This document shows, in pieces, positions 38,126 through 47,521 of a stretch of DNA of 64,000 bases. Position 1 is the first letter of the stretch; each line of letters starts with the position of its first letter. Source of the stretch: JAHIKV01 sp963733145 (lineage in GTDB: Bacteria > Planctomycetota > Planctomycetia > Pirellulales > Thermoguttaceae); contig CAVTCJ010000011.1 in assembly GCA_963733145.1 (NCBI GenBank), positions 1-64,000 of the forward strand, given 5' to 3'. Both the position numbers and the translations under genes were made by a program. Below the pieces are notes generated by a model. That model saw nothing but the letters and a program-made list of their open reading frames with translations. It was not told the DNA's origin and did no database searches.

Positions 38126-38368
38126 ATGTGCGACAGAATTCGATGGACGCGAATGCAGCCGGTGCGGGAACTCACCTGCAACCCGCTTGATCGCGACGAA
38201 CAAGCCCAACTGCGGCCGCAAGAGATCGAGCGGATCAACCGTCTGCTGGGGCAGATGGCCGAGGCGGCGGACGAAGTCAACTGTTTGTTTCGCCAAGCCC
38301 GCAAGCGGCTCGTCGCGGCACTCAATCGGCAGGCCGACCGCGCGGACCAAAGCGACGAGGCCCTGTAA
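38126..38368 (+). CDS. Small helical protein between amidoligase and amidotransferase
   Basis: An 80-residue protein, MCDRIRWTRMQPVRELTCNP at the start, then two helices (LRPQEIERINRLLGQMAEAA, ADEVNCLFRQARKRLVAAL). ATG 38126 follows GAGGAGAAACATAC. Unknown function. The position inside the operon suggests a partner of the two enzymes or a regulator. Confidence 0.55.
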   Translation: MCDRIRWTRMQPVRELTCNPLDRDEQAQLRPQEIERINRLLGQMAEAADEVNCLFRQARKRLVAALNRQADRADQSDEAL

Positions 38369-38388
38369 CTAGAAAGGAGCGGAGGACT

Positions 38389-39066
38389 ATGTGCGGAGTA
38401 TTCGGCTTCATCACCAAAAATGGCAGAGGCCCCGATTTGGCCCGCCTGCGACGGATTGCCGCCGTGACGCAACAACGGGGCCACCACGCGTTCGGACTGG
38501 CGTGGCTCGGCCGCGACGGGAAGATTCATACCTACAAGCGCCCCGGCCCCGTGACGGCCAACCTGGGCGACGTGGACCGATGCCGCGGCGCCACGGTGGT
38601 GATCGGCCACTGCCGCTGGGCCACGCACGGCCGTCCCGAGGACAATCGCAACAACCATCCCCATCCGGCCGGTCGCGGCTGGTTCGTACACAACGGTGTG
38701 GTCCAGAACCACGCCCATCTGGCGCGACGATACCAACTGACCATGCGAACGCAGTGCGACAGCGAGGTCTTGGGCCTGTTGATGGCCCGGTTTCCCGGTG
38801 CTTTGGGGCTGCGGGCGGCACGCGCCGCCGAGGTGGCCGAAGGGGGGCGACTGGCGATCTTGGGATTGTGGCGGAAGCCGGCCCGGCTGCTGATCGTCCG
38901 CTGCGGCAACCCGCTCGCCTTCGGCGAGACTGCCGGCGGTTTTTACTTCGCCAGCCTGCCCGAAGGCTTGCCGGGCAAGGTGATGTCGCTTACGGACCGC
39001 TACGCCGGCGTGCTGACCTACCGGGACGGCGAACTGCAACACGACGCTTATTCGATCGCGAGGTAA
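38389..39066 (+). CDS. Class II glutamine amidotransferase (Ntn hydrolase)
   Basis: A 225-residue GATase-II protein. Cys2 (MCGVFGFITKN) is the catalytic nucleophile released by Met removal. Further marks are QQRGHHAFGLAWLG, VVIGHCRWATHGRPEDNRNN, HPHPAGRGWFVHNGVV (oxyanion Asn-Gly) and TQCDSEVLGLLM. It would release ammonia from glutamine for a synthase or ligase partner. The amidoligase upstream has an attractive role as the acceptor. The C-terminus (AYSIAR) is close to the family limit. The frame is intact and an RBS (AAAGGAGCGGAGG) precedes ATG 38389. Confidence 0.9.
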   Translation: MCGVFGFITKNGRGPDLARLRRIAAVTQQRGHHAFGLAWLGRDGKIHTYKRPGPVTANLGDVDRCRGATVVIGHCRWATHGRPEDNRNNHPHPAGRGWFVHNGVVQNHAHLARRYQLTMRTQCDSEVLGLLMARFPGALGLRAARAAEVAEGGRLAILGLWRKPARLLIVRCGNPLAFGETAGGFYFASLPEGLPGKVMSLTDRYAGVLTYRDGELQHDAYSIAR

Positions 39067-39069
39067 ACC

Positions 39070-39318
39070 ATGCGCTATTATTCGACCACCGAAGCGGCAA
39101 CCATTCTGCACGTGGACCCCAGCCGGGTACGGCTGCTCTGCAAATTGGGCCGGATCGAAACGATCAAGGTGGGCAACACCTACGGCATTGCTGAGGACGA
39201 ACTGGAGCGGTTCGCCGCGCTCGAACGGCAGCCGGGAAGGCCGCGAGGCAGCAAGGTCATCTGCCAACAGCCAGCAACCACAGCGCCATTCGAGCAAGGT
39301 ATGGTGTCCTGCCGATAG
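39070..39318 (+). CDS. Excisionase-type helix-turn-helix protein
   Basis: An 82-residue protein with an HTH_17/MerR-like reader: RYYSTTEAATILHVDPSRVR, LLCKLGRIETIKVGNTYGIA, then EDELERFAALERQPGRPRGS. Such proteins bind DNA as excisionases or cargo regulators. The start is three bases after the amidotransferase stop, so it is the last gene of the cassette. The C-terminal tail after RPRGSK has no domain. It converges with the methyltransferase gene. Confidence 0.7.
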   Translation: MRYYSTTEAATILHVDPSRVRLLCKLGRIETIKVGNTYGIAEDELERFAALERQPGRPRGSKVICQQPATTAPFEQGMVSCR

Positions 39319-39341
39319 GCCCATCCGTGAACCAAGGTCGA

Positions 39342-40669
39342 TCATACGGCGGCCTCCACGACCTCGATGGATGCAAGCACCGCCTCACGCTGGGCCTTCT
39401 TGCCGGTGAAGTTCTCGTAGCGTTGAACGATTACGTCACAATAGGGCGGGTCCAACTCCATCAGGAACGCTTTGCGACCCGTCTGCTCGGCGGCGATCAT
39501 CGTGCTACCGCTCCCGCCGAACAAATCCAAGATGTTCTCACCGGCCCGCGAGGAATACTGCATGGCACGGACCGCCAACTCGACCGGCTTTTCCGTCAGA
39601 TGAACCATCTTGTTGGGGTTGATCTTTTTGACATGCCACAAGTCGGTGACGTTGTTTGGCCCGAAGAACTTGTGGCCGGCGCCTTCTTTCCACCCATAGA
39701 AGCACCACTCATGCGCGCCATGAAGTCCTTACGGGTCAGCACGGGGTGCTCTTTGTCCCAGATGATCGCCTGGGCGAAGTACAGCTTGCTGGCCTTCAAC
39801 GCCGGCGGATAATTCCCGCAATTTGCGTAACCGCCCCAGATGTAGAACGACCGCCCCGGCTCCAGCACCCGGGACATATTGCCGAACCAAGCGTGCAGCA
39901 TCTCCTCGAACGCCTCATCCGAAACGAAGTCGTTCTCCAGCGGCCGGTCCTTCGCCCGCATCTGCTTGTGGGTCGGCTTCGATTTCTCCGGATGCCGGGC
40001 GAGGTCCATCGCCTGATGGTGGTAGTTCGTGAATGAACTGTTGCCCGCGGCGATGGCGTTGTTGCTCCGCGGCTCGACCTTCACATTATATGGCGGGTCG
40101 GTGTTGACCAACTGGATCGTGGCGCCGGCCAACAGCCGGTCCACGTCCTCCGGTTTGCTGCTGTCTCCGCATAGCAGCCGGTGGTCCCCGAGTATCCATA
40201 GATCACCTGGTTTGGTAATCGCCTCATCCGGTGGTTCGGGCACCTCGTCGGGATCCGTCAAGCCGTCCTTCACGCCCGGATCAAGCAGCTTCGCCAGGTC
40301 GTCCTTTGAGAACCCGAGCAGTTCGAGATCGACGCCCATGCCCTGGAGTTCGGAAAGCTCGATCGGCAGAAGCTCGTAATCCCATTCCGCCAGTTCGGCC
40401 GTCTTGTTGTCGGCGATCCGGTACGCCTTGATCTGCTCGGGCGTGAGGTCTTTGGCTACGTGGACGGGTATCTCCGTCAGCCCCAACTTTTCGGCAGCCT
40501 TGAATCGGGTGTGCCCGCAGATGATCACTCCCTCGGTGTCCACGACGATCGGCTGGCGGAATCCGAACTGGCGGATTGACTCGGCCACGGCATCGACGGC
40601 TGCGTCGTTCTGGCGGGGGTTGTTTTCATAGGGGCGGATGCTCGTAATTGGACGCATTTCGATGTTCAC
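39342..40669 (-). CDS. ParB-nuclease domain fused to an N6-adenine DNA methyltransferase
   Basis: A protein of about 440 residues starting at GTG 40669 (GGAGATCCATC precedes it). The N-terminal ParB/sulfiredoxin fold reads ITSIRPYENNPRQNDAAVDA, then DTEGVIICGHTRFKAAEKLG. The methyltransferase part has the catalytic NTDPPYN motif and a SAM-binding motif LDLFGGSGSTMIAAEQTGRK. Order: catalytic motif first, so a beta-class enzyme. One frame change near 39715. Such solo methyltransferases protect phage DNA from host restriction. No nuclease partner is adjacent. Confidence 0.85.
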
Positions 40670-40680
40670 GATGGATCTCC

Positions 40681-40839
40681 TCAGGCATGACTGTGAAACA
40701 AAATCAACACGAACAGCCCAAACCACGCTAGGCGCCACAGCAAGCGTTCGAGCCCGCGGGCGGTTGGGATGACAACGGAATGCCAGAAGGGGTAGCGATC
40801 CCTGGCTGGCGTCGAGTTAAGATGGGTAGAATCAGACAT
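40681..40839 (-). CDS. Small single-pass membrane protein, translationally coupled to the methyltransferase
   Basis: A 52-residue ORF. The charged N-terminus (MSDSTHLNSTPARDRYPFWH) is followed by a hydrophobic helix (WRLAWFGLFVLILFHSH). ATG 40839 has GGGAG eight bases upstream, and its TGA is eleven bases before the methyltransferase GTG. No family is recognised. A holin-like or host-membrane role is possible but unsupported. Confidence 0.5.
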   Translation of the reverse strand: MSDSTHLNSTPARDRYPFWHSVVIPTARGLERLLWRLAWFGLFVLILFHSHA

Positions 40840-41403
40840 GGTTTAGACTCCCAAAAAAGTCGGACAAGCAAAACAAACTGTGCCCTAGACGGGAGCTGTT
40901 CCCGCGGCCCCCTATTCGCTCCAGATTGCCGGAAGTACCTATCCGAGTGTTCATTCGTGTACATGCGTCTGCCATATTGGCAGCCACGGGTGTGGGCCAC
41001 TGTGTGGCCGCCTGTTGCGTTGCACGGAGAGAGGGGACGCTTGGTGCAATCGCACGGAAACGCCCAACGTGGGCCAACGTGGGCGACGGTTGGCGTAGCG
41101 AGGGGCATTGCCCGCAGGGCATTTCAGAACAGAACTGTCGCCCAAATATGTCACACACCCCCTCACGCGTGCGCGGACGCAATGTACGCGCGGGTGCGTG
41201 ACTGCGTGACGTATATATAGAAAATATATATATATATTTATTATATATAGACTTACGTCGTCCTAAATCCGTCACGGCGGCCTCTGACGCATTGCAGCCG
41301 GATTCCCCTCTTCCGCCCGGTTTTCCGCGGTGGTCATGGGCGAAAGCGTCGCACTTCCGTGACGGATTGCGCCGCTTTGCCGACGGATTGTTTGGCTGGC
41401 AAT
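40840..41403. promoter_or_regulatory. Intergenic region with AT-rich tract and inverted repeats
   Basis: No gene is convincing here. A run of alternating T and A (41211-41250) stands out in a GC-rich window. Next to it, AATCCGTCACGG (41266-41277) and CCGTGACGGATT (41357-41368) are perfect 12-base inverted copies 79 bases apart. Direct near-repeats of CCAACGTGGGC lie at about 41055-41090. Such a mix could mark an early-gene promoter or a phage replication origin beside the primase gene. Confidence 0.45.
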
Positions 41404-43663
41404 TCATACGAGTGAATACCCCTGTGCTGGCTTTGTCTTGGTGGGGATCTCGCCGGGGACGATGTCGCCCTGTTGCACGAGCGTGCTGACGATCTGGTCG
41501 AAGTCGGCGGCCTTGCAGCGCATGCGCGCATCAATTGGCGACGGGCCATTCGACCGCCCGCCTCCCTGAGCTTCCGCAGCAGCTTCAGACACTCGGCGTG
41601 GAACGGGTTCTCGGCCACGTAGGTCGCCGCCAGGAACAACTGCCGGCGAGTCTGGTGCATGGCGAACGCCGTGGCCCATTCCACGGCCGGCACGCTGATC
41701 ACCGGGTTCTCGTGGTGCTCGCTGCAGGCGTAAACCAGCGCCAGCTTGGTGGCGTTCTCGCACGTCCGGCTCCAGGCCGTGCGGGCGACCTCATCCTTGG
41801 CCTCCTCGGCGCGGTCGTATTCGGCCTCGGTCATCCGCTGGAGTTGTTCGATGGCCGACGCGGCGTCGGGCTCGAACGGCACGACACGCGGCTCGGGATG
41901 GGCGTCCTGCAGGTTCCCTGTGCCGGGTTGATACTCGGCCCACCAGCGGGCCGTATCGACGATCGGCACCGGCAGGTGCCTAGCCGAGCCGGGCGTCTGT
42001 CCGACGCCACGACGGCCCACGTCGACCACGATCATGCGGGCAAAAAAGCCGTTCGTGAGCATCCGCTGGCACAGCGACTCGTAGAAATACTGCGGCGTGG
42101 CCGTGCCGAAGAGCGTCAAGTGCGGCTGGTCGATGTGGATCGTTTCCTTCTGCCCGGCCTTCACGCGGATCGGATAGACGTCGTTGGCCGAGGTGTAGAG
42201 CGTCAGCAGGATGTTGGGGATCGACTCGCGGCGGTTCTCGCGGTCCAGGTTGATCTGCCGCAGCACGCCGTCCATCTCGTCGTTTTGGAACAGCATCGCA
42301 TTGGCACGGACCAGGGCGTCCTGGATGCCCTCGCCGCTGGCGAACTTGTCGCCCAGCCCGCCCACCAGCCCCACCTCGAACAGCACGCGCGAGTTGACCT
42401 TGCGGGGAAAATCCTTGCCCGTTCCGCTGCTGGCCAGCGCCAGCAGGTACAGGTTCGGACGCAGGTCGCCCGGCGTGCAGACCCTGCGGCCGGCCAGGAA
42501 CGATTGCAGGGCCATCGCCCCGCAGAATGCCAGACCGATGTTGGGGTACGGCGCTGGTCAGTGTGAAGTCCATCACCTCTTGAATGAAGCCGGGCACGTG
42601 GAACAGGCATTCGGGGATCGGTCCCGGATCGGGGACAGCCGGACCGCGCTCGCCGACCGGCGAGAGGAGGTTCGCCACCAGCGTGGAAATGTCGACGTCG
42701 TCGGAACCGGCCGGCACATCGCTACCGAATCCCTCGTCCCGCAGCGCGCCGGCGGCCAGTGCAAAGTCGCCCTGGTGCTCGAGCAGCGCATAGACGGCGA
42801 ACGGGCCGTAGGGACGACCGGGCTCGAAGGGCGCCGCGTTCGACGAGAAGACGTAGAACACGCGATCCCGCAGCGTGGCGCTCCAGCCGCAGTCCTTGCC
42901 CGGCCGGCGCCAGCACTCGTTGTCTCCGCCCCGCACACAGGTCCAGCCGTGCCGCGCGAGCAATGCGCGAAGGTCGCCCCGTAGGTTGTATTCGTCCCCC
43001 GGGCGACCGCAGGCCTCCATTGCACCCTGCCGCGTTCGGCACGTTGGGAATGGCCTCGTTGAGCGCCCAGGCGGCCTCAATGATGATCTTCCGCTCGGCC
43101 TCGGTCAGTACGGGCAAGTTCCGCAAGTCGCCCTGCTCCAAGGCGTAGCCTGGCGTGGGGTGGCACAGAAACAGGCCACCTTCGCCACGGGTTTCGATCA
43201 GCGTGCAGGTGACCTCAAAACCGTCGCCGACACGATGCGGCCGGTAACGCTTGCCGTCGATCACCATTTCCTGCTGGTCCGGGGCCTGAACTATCCGCTG
43301 CGCCAGCTTCTGGTTTCCGGGGATGGGCGCTTCGCAGCGATAAACCACGTGGCGGCCGCCGGACTGCGAACGCTCGACGACCAGGCGCTCGACCAGCCCG
43401 GGCGCTGCCTCCTCCACCATTTCCCGCCAGGGATCGAACATCTCCCCGCCGAAATCGAAGTCGATCAGCTCGAGATTGCCCGAGACGGCCCCCGTCAGCA
43501 GGCAGATCGGCTGCGAGTCGGTGAACCAGTGTTGGAGCTGGTGCTCGGTCGGCAGACGCTGCTGGTACTGCTTCCAGGCCGGCAGGGCCGGGCGCTTTTC
43601 AGCCAGGATGGCCGGCAGCGGGCAAAGCCCTGCGCTGAGATAGGCACGTGCTGTTTCAATCAA
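41404..43663 (-). CDS. Prim-Pol/DUF3987-type primase-helicase
   Basis: A protein of about 750 residues. The N-terminus is the bifunctional primase-polymerase domain (AYLSAGLCPLPAILAEKRPA, LTGAVSGNLELIDFDFGG with its acidic pair, then SGGRHVVYRCEAPIP). A middle region with GDEYNLRGDLRALLARHGW follows. The C-terminal half is DUF3987-like ATPase (LYLLALASSGTGKDFPRKV as the P-loop region, LTLFGTATPQYFYESLCQRM). A winged-helix-like tail ends it (DFDQIVSTLVQQGDIVPGE). It primes and opens phage DNA. Frame changes lie near 43005, 42545 and 41540. Confidence 0.8.
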
Positions 43664-43777
43664 GGCCGCGGTTTCCTGTTATTGACGTTTTTGAACAATG
43701 TGGTCATCCTTAATACTGAGCACCCCAGCCCGGCATCCCGTGGTGTAGCTTCTCCAATCAAGCTGAATTCAGATATA

Positions 43778-44235
43778 ATGGGAGCCATCATGAATGAATC
43801 ACCAGAAACAACACATGCCAGTGACAACTCGGAGCAGCGGTCTGCAGAGGCCGAAATCCTTGCTGCCTTGGAAAACTTGTGGAACGTTCGACTGGACGAC
43901 CGACCGGATATTGATCAGCACCTCGAGTTGGACGGTTTCTCTGACGGCGATACACCAATCTGCGTCGAAGTGTGGGCACATCAGGGACCGGCCAAAGGGA
44001 GCCAACCGGCCAAAGTGATGCGTGATTTCTGCAAGTTGCTCCTCGTTGAACGACTACTTGGAAAAAAGTGCCGCAAAGTGGTGGCTGCCTGCGACGAGGC
44101 GGCGACTTGGTTTTCTGGCAAATTCGTGGCAGGGTCGGTTTGCCGACGAATTTGGTATAGAGCGGACCGTCGTCGGCGTGTCCGATATGACGCGGCAGAG
44201 TCTTCCGAACTGCACAGCAACGACAATATCGATAG
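43778..44235 (+). CDS. Plus-strand small protein of unknown function in the early module
   Basis: A protein of about 150 residues starting MGAIMNESPETTHASDN or four codons later. The core LELDGFSDGDTPICVEVWAH and SQPAKVMRDFCKLLLVERLL looks like a mixed alpha/beta nuclease-like fold; the D-x15-E-x-W/K spacing loosely recalls PD-(D/E)XK, which is speculation. After a frame change near 44125 it continues NSWQGRFADEFGIERTVVGV and probably ends at 44235, three bases before the helicase stop. It is opposite in direction to its neighbours, like a phage moron gene. Confidence 0.55.
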
Positions 44236-44238
44236 GCT

Positions 44239-46717
44239 TCAAAATGGCACCTCTTCCTCGTAGAACTCCAACGCCTCGGCCGGAATCGGTTCCGGCATCG
44301 GTCCGAGTTTGTAGCCCACGATCGTGTCGTATTTCTCGCCGGCCACGTTGCGGACGGTGATCTTCTCAGTGAAGGCGACTCCTCCACCCTCGGCGATTTC
44401 GACTGCCCGCTCCGCCGTGTCGGGCACCGGGTCGGGAGAATGACTTTTCCACCAACCGATGGCTTTCTGCCGGGCGTAACCGTCGTGCTCGAGGCAGATG
44501 AACTCGGATTGCCAATGGTTGAGCCCGAGCCGGTAATCGACCCGCAGCGACTTCGGTGCATCCTCCGGCGCCGCGCTTGGTGTGGACCGAGTAGGTGACG
44601 TCCTGCACCTCGTACTCGGTATCGCTCACCTGTCCGGAGAGAATTCCCGCCTCGCTGGCTCTGGCGTCGTGCTTCTGCCTGTCCGGCGGCGGAAATACGT
44701 ATCCGCAATCCGGGCAGACGGCGTATCCGGCGGCGATAACGGAGTGGCACTCGGGACATTCCTTGGCCGGCGCTCGCCGTTGCCGTTGCCCGCGACCTCA
44801 CGGATGCGAATCTGGTCAACCGGACCATGCCGAAGGACATTGCCGCCGAAGTCCAGCACGAGGCAGTCCAATTTGCCCGAAAACAACCGGAAGCCCCTCC
44901 CACACATCTGATAGAACAGCCCCGGCGACATGGTCGGCCGCAGCAGCGCAATGCAATCGATGTTCGGTGCATCGAAGCCAGTGGTCAGAACATTCACGTT
45001 GGCCAGGTACTTCAGATCACCGGCTTTGAACCGACCCAGCAGTTTGTCGCGTTCCTTGGTTGGCGTATCTCCGTGGACGAAGCCGCATTCTTTCCCACTG
45101 ATTTCTTGTATCACCTTGGCGATGTGCTGCCCGTGCTTCACCCCTGAAGCGAAGATCAGACACGAATGGCGGTCGTGTGTCAGGCCCACGATCTCCGCGC
45201 AGGCCGCTACGACCAGTCCATCCTGATCCATCAAGTCTTCCATTTCGCCGGCCACGAACTCACCGGCGCGGACGTGCAAACCGCTGGTGTCGACCTTCTG
45301 CAATCCGGCCTTGGTCACCAGCTTGCACAAGTAGCCGTCGCGGATCAGTTCCTTCACTCCGACTTCGTAGCAAACGTGGTTGAGAATGTTCTCGGGCCCG
45401 CAGATCATGCCCGACTTCAAGCGAAACGGCGTCGCCGTCAGGCCGATGACCCGCACGTCGCGGGTTGATCACTTTGGCGTCGGCCAGGAATTGCCGGTAC
45501 ATGCCCTCGCCATCCTCGGGGATGAGGTGACAGTTGTGGGCAAGAATGCCGTTAGCGAAGTAAGAAGGATGTCCGGTGATCTGCAGGTTGAACACAACTC
45601 GTCCGCTCGTTGATTCGTGATGCGAAATACGGACCAGCCGTTTCGTGCAAGGAAGACCGTCTTGCGAGAGTCCTGCAGTCGTCGCACCGGCGATCGGTGA
45701 CTGTGGCCGTCCAGCTCGACGGCGATCTTCAGGAAAGGATTGGCGATGTCGATTTTGAGATTCTTGGGCAGGGATTGGGATTTGTGATTCCGCACGGGCA
45801 CTGAGTATTCCGCGATCCACCCCGCACCCAGGCCAAGTATGAGCCTCTTCTGATGCACGGTCATCTGGCCATTTCCGCCGCGAACACGCGGTGAATGACC
45901 TTTCGCGATCATGGTACGGCTCACCTTCTTGCGCACCTCTGGCGATTGCATGCAGTTGCTGTGGATCTTCGAGCAGGAGATCGAACAGAACCACTGCTTC
46001 ATCCACAGCTTTTCTTTCTGGATCGTGAGGCTGCCGTCCGGTTGACGCTTGGACCACGGGCGAAACGTTTTGCCGCAACACTCGCAAGTCTTCGACGCCA
46101 AAAGCCAGCGAACCGATCGCCAGGGAGCCGGCTTGTTTCCATCCGGCCTCGGTGAAGATGGGATGGTTCGCGGTGCAAGTGATAGTTGTTCCATCCGAGT
46201 ACTCCAATGTCACAAGCTCGTTTGCTGATCTGGCCGACACTGTAATGACTTGCCCCATGCCAAGTGCGTTTCGGACGTACATGCCAGGCTGGACGCACTC
46301 GATGGGAATCTCGCATGAAGGCGTCGAAACGAGCGTTCCAGCCACGAAACACTCATCCACGATGATCAGATCGAAGGCGTCCAGTTCGCAGGCCCGCTTG
46401 TAGACGCTCTGAATGCCGGCGACGATCACCGAGTGCTCGGTATCCCGCCGCTTCAGCCCGGCCGAATAGACGCCGAACTTCACCTCGGGGCAGATGACGT
46501 TGAGCTTCTCGGTCGCCTGCTCCAACAACTCCTTCACGTGCGCCAGGATCAGCACGCGACCGTTCCACGGGCCGACCGCGTCCTTGCAGATCGAGGCAAT
46601 CATCGGCGTCTTGCCGCCGGCCGTCGGGATCACCACGCACGGATTGTCATCCCGCATGCGAAGGTGCTCGTAGACGGCCGCCTTCGCGGCTTCTTGATAC
46701 GGACGCAAAGTGATCAT
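44239..46717 (-). CDS. SF2 helicase interrupted by an intein
   Basis: The extein is an SSL2-type SF2 helicase. Motif I reads VIPTAGGKTPMIA (residues 29-41), motif II VDECH is split by the intein, and motif III is IGLTATPFRLK. Helicase-C marks are ANVNVLTTGFDAPNIDCIAL and YQMCGRGFRLFSGK. A C-terminal zinc ribbon (CPECHSVIAAGYAVCPDCGY) follows, then a short domain ending EALEFYEEEVPF. It unwinds phage DNA or drives recombination. The intein begins at Cys123 and ends before CHLIPED. Frame changes lie near 46115 and 45600 (intein), 45470, 44770 and 44570. Confidence 0.85.
45533..46351 (-). other. Intein with zinc-finger/Vsr-like homing endonuclease region
   Basis: 819 bases (273 codons) inserted between VDE and CHLIP of helicase motif II. 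Splicing blocks: N-terminal CFVAGTLVSTPSCEIPIECV (Cys1), block B TCTANHPIFTEAGW, C-terminal FNLQITGHPSYFANGILAHN followed by extein Cys+1. The middle, in a different frame, encodes a zinc-binding segment (KTCECCGKTFRPW, WFCSISCSK) and an endonuclease-like block (LKIDIANPFLKIAVELDGHS then DSRKTVFLARNGWSVFRI) of the DUF559/Vsr type. The two frame changes compensate, so the extein frame is kept. This could be sequence error or real decay of the endonuclease. Confidence 0.85.
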
Positions 46718-47059
46718 TCAGAGTTTCTCGATTCGGACGATGGTCTTGCCGCCCTCGATGGGTTTTCCCTTCTCGATGGACAGCCTCACGATCTGGCTGT
46801 CGTCGACGTAGGCCCCGCCATGCTGCATCGCATCGAGCAGGGCTTTGAACACGTTGTCGATATCCCGACGGCGGTTGTCGGGCGGAAACACCTCAACGGT
46901 CACCGCCAAATGGCCTTCGATTGGCCGGATGCGCATCGCCGCGAGGATCGCCATGACACGTTCGCGGAACCGGCGACCCTCGCGGCTAATAAGCGTGCGC
47001 GACCCTACTCGCCGCCAATAGTGGTTGATCGACGGCGGATAGGGCAGCTCGAACTCCAT
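46718..47059 (-). CDS. rusA: RusA-family Holliday junction resolvase
   Basis: A 113-residue protein starting MEFELPYPPSINHYWRR, the RusA opening, and continuing PIEGHLAVTVEVFPPDNRRR, DIDNVFKALLDAMQHGGAYV and DDSQIVRLSIEKG. The Asp residues in RRRDIDN and VDDSQI form the metal site that cuts four-way junctions. The ATG overlaps the DUF669 stop (TGATG). It serves recombination and genome maturation in the phage. Confidence 0.9.
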   Translation of the reverse strand: MEFELPYPPSINHYWRRVGSRTLISREGRRFRERVMAILAAMRIRPIEGHLAVTVEVFPPDNRRRDIDNVFKALLDAMQHGGAYVDDSQIVRLSIEKGKPIEGGKTIVRIEKL

Positions 47060-47521
47060 CAGCCAGGCCTCTTCCAGGGCGGCGTGGAGTTGGTTGTCGC
47101 CGGCGATGCCGGCACCGCGGGTTGTTCCTTCTTGGAGTAGCCGCTTGATTTCGTTGCTGATCTCGCCGGTATCCGTCCGCTTCTTGCATCGGACGTGGAT
47201 CACCAGCGGCAAGTTGTGCAAATCGGCGCTGTCGTTCGGAGCCAGCACACCGACGGCACGACAGACAGCGGAGAGTTCCGCTTGGGCAATTTTCACTGCC
47301 GTCGCGTTAGGATTGTTGAGATTCAACCGCGCCCAAAGCACGCGGTTCTTGTAGTCGCCCTCGATGATTTGAAAGGTCAACTGCAGGTAACTGCCGGAGC
47401 CGCTCTTAGTCGGCTTCATTTCCGAATCGGTGATCACCGCCGGGTACTTGCCGGCGGGAATCGGATCGAGAGCGGCAGTCGGTTCGACTTGATTGGCGTC
47501 AAAGCCACGTAGGTCAGCCAT
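47059..47521 (-). CDS. DUF669 phage protein (putative ssDNA-binding), one frame break
   Basis: A protein of about 153 residues beginning MADLRGFDANQVEPTAALDP and carrying IPAGKYPAVITDSEMKPTKS, GSGSYLQLTFQIIEGDYKNR and ALDP-to-VLWARLNLNNPNATAV. This is the DUF669 pattern, usually coded beside RecA-like ATPases. The frame changes near 47140 (extra C). The family C-terminus then reads PASPATTNSTPPWKRPG and stops at 47059, overlapping rusA. Without the indel the frame would appear as a false DUF669-RusA fusion. Confidence 0.85.

Noticed and set aside
42875..44263. A 462-codon plus-strand frame across the primase
   Set aside because: Only its last part (from 43778) looks like a real gene. The earlier part is antisense to the Prim-Pol domain.
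46718..47521. Apparent DUF669-RusA fusion protein in one frame
   Set aside because: A single extra C near 47140 joins them. In the corrected frame DUF669 ends in its usual PPWKR tail and overlaps the rusA start, as in separate genes.
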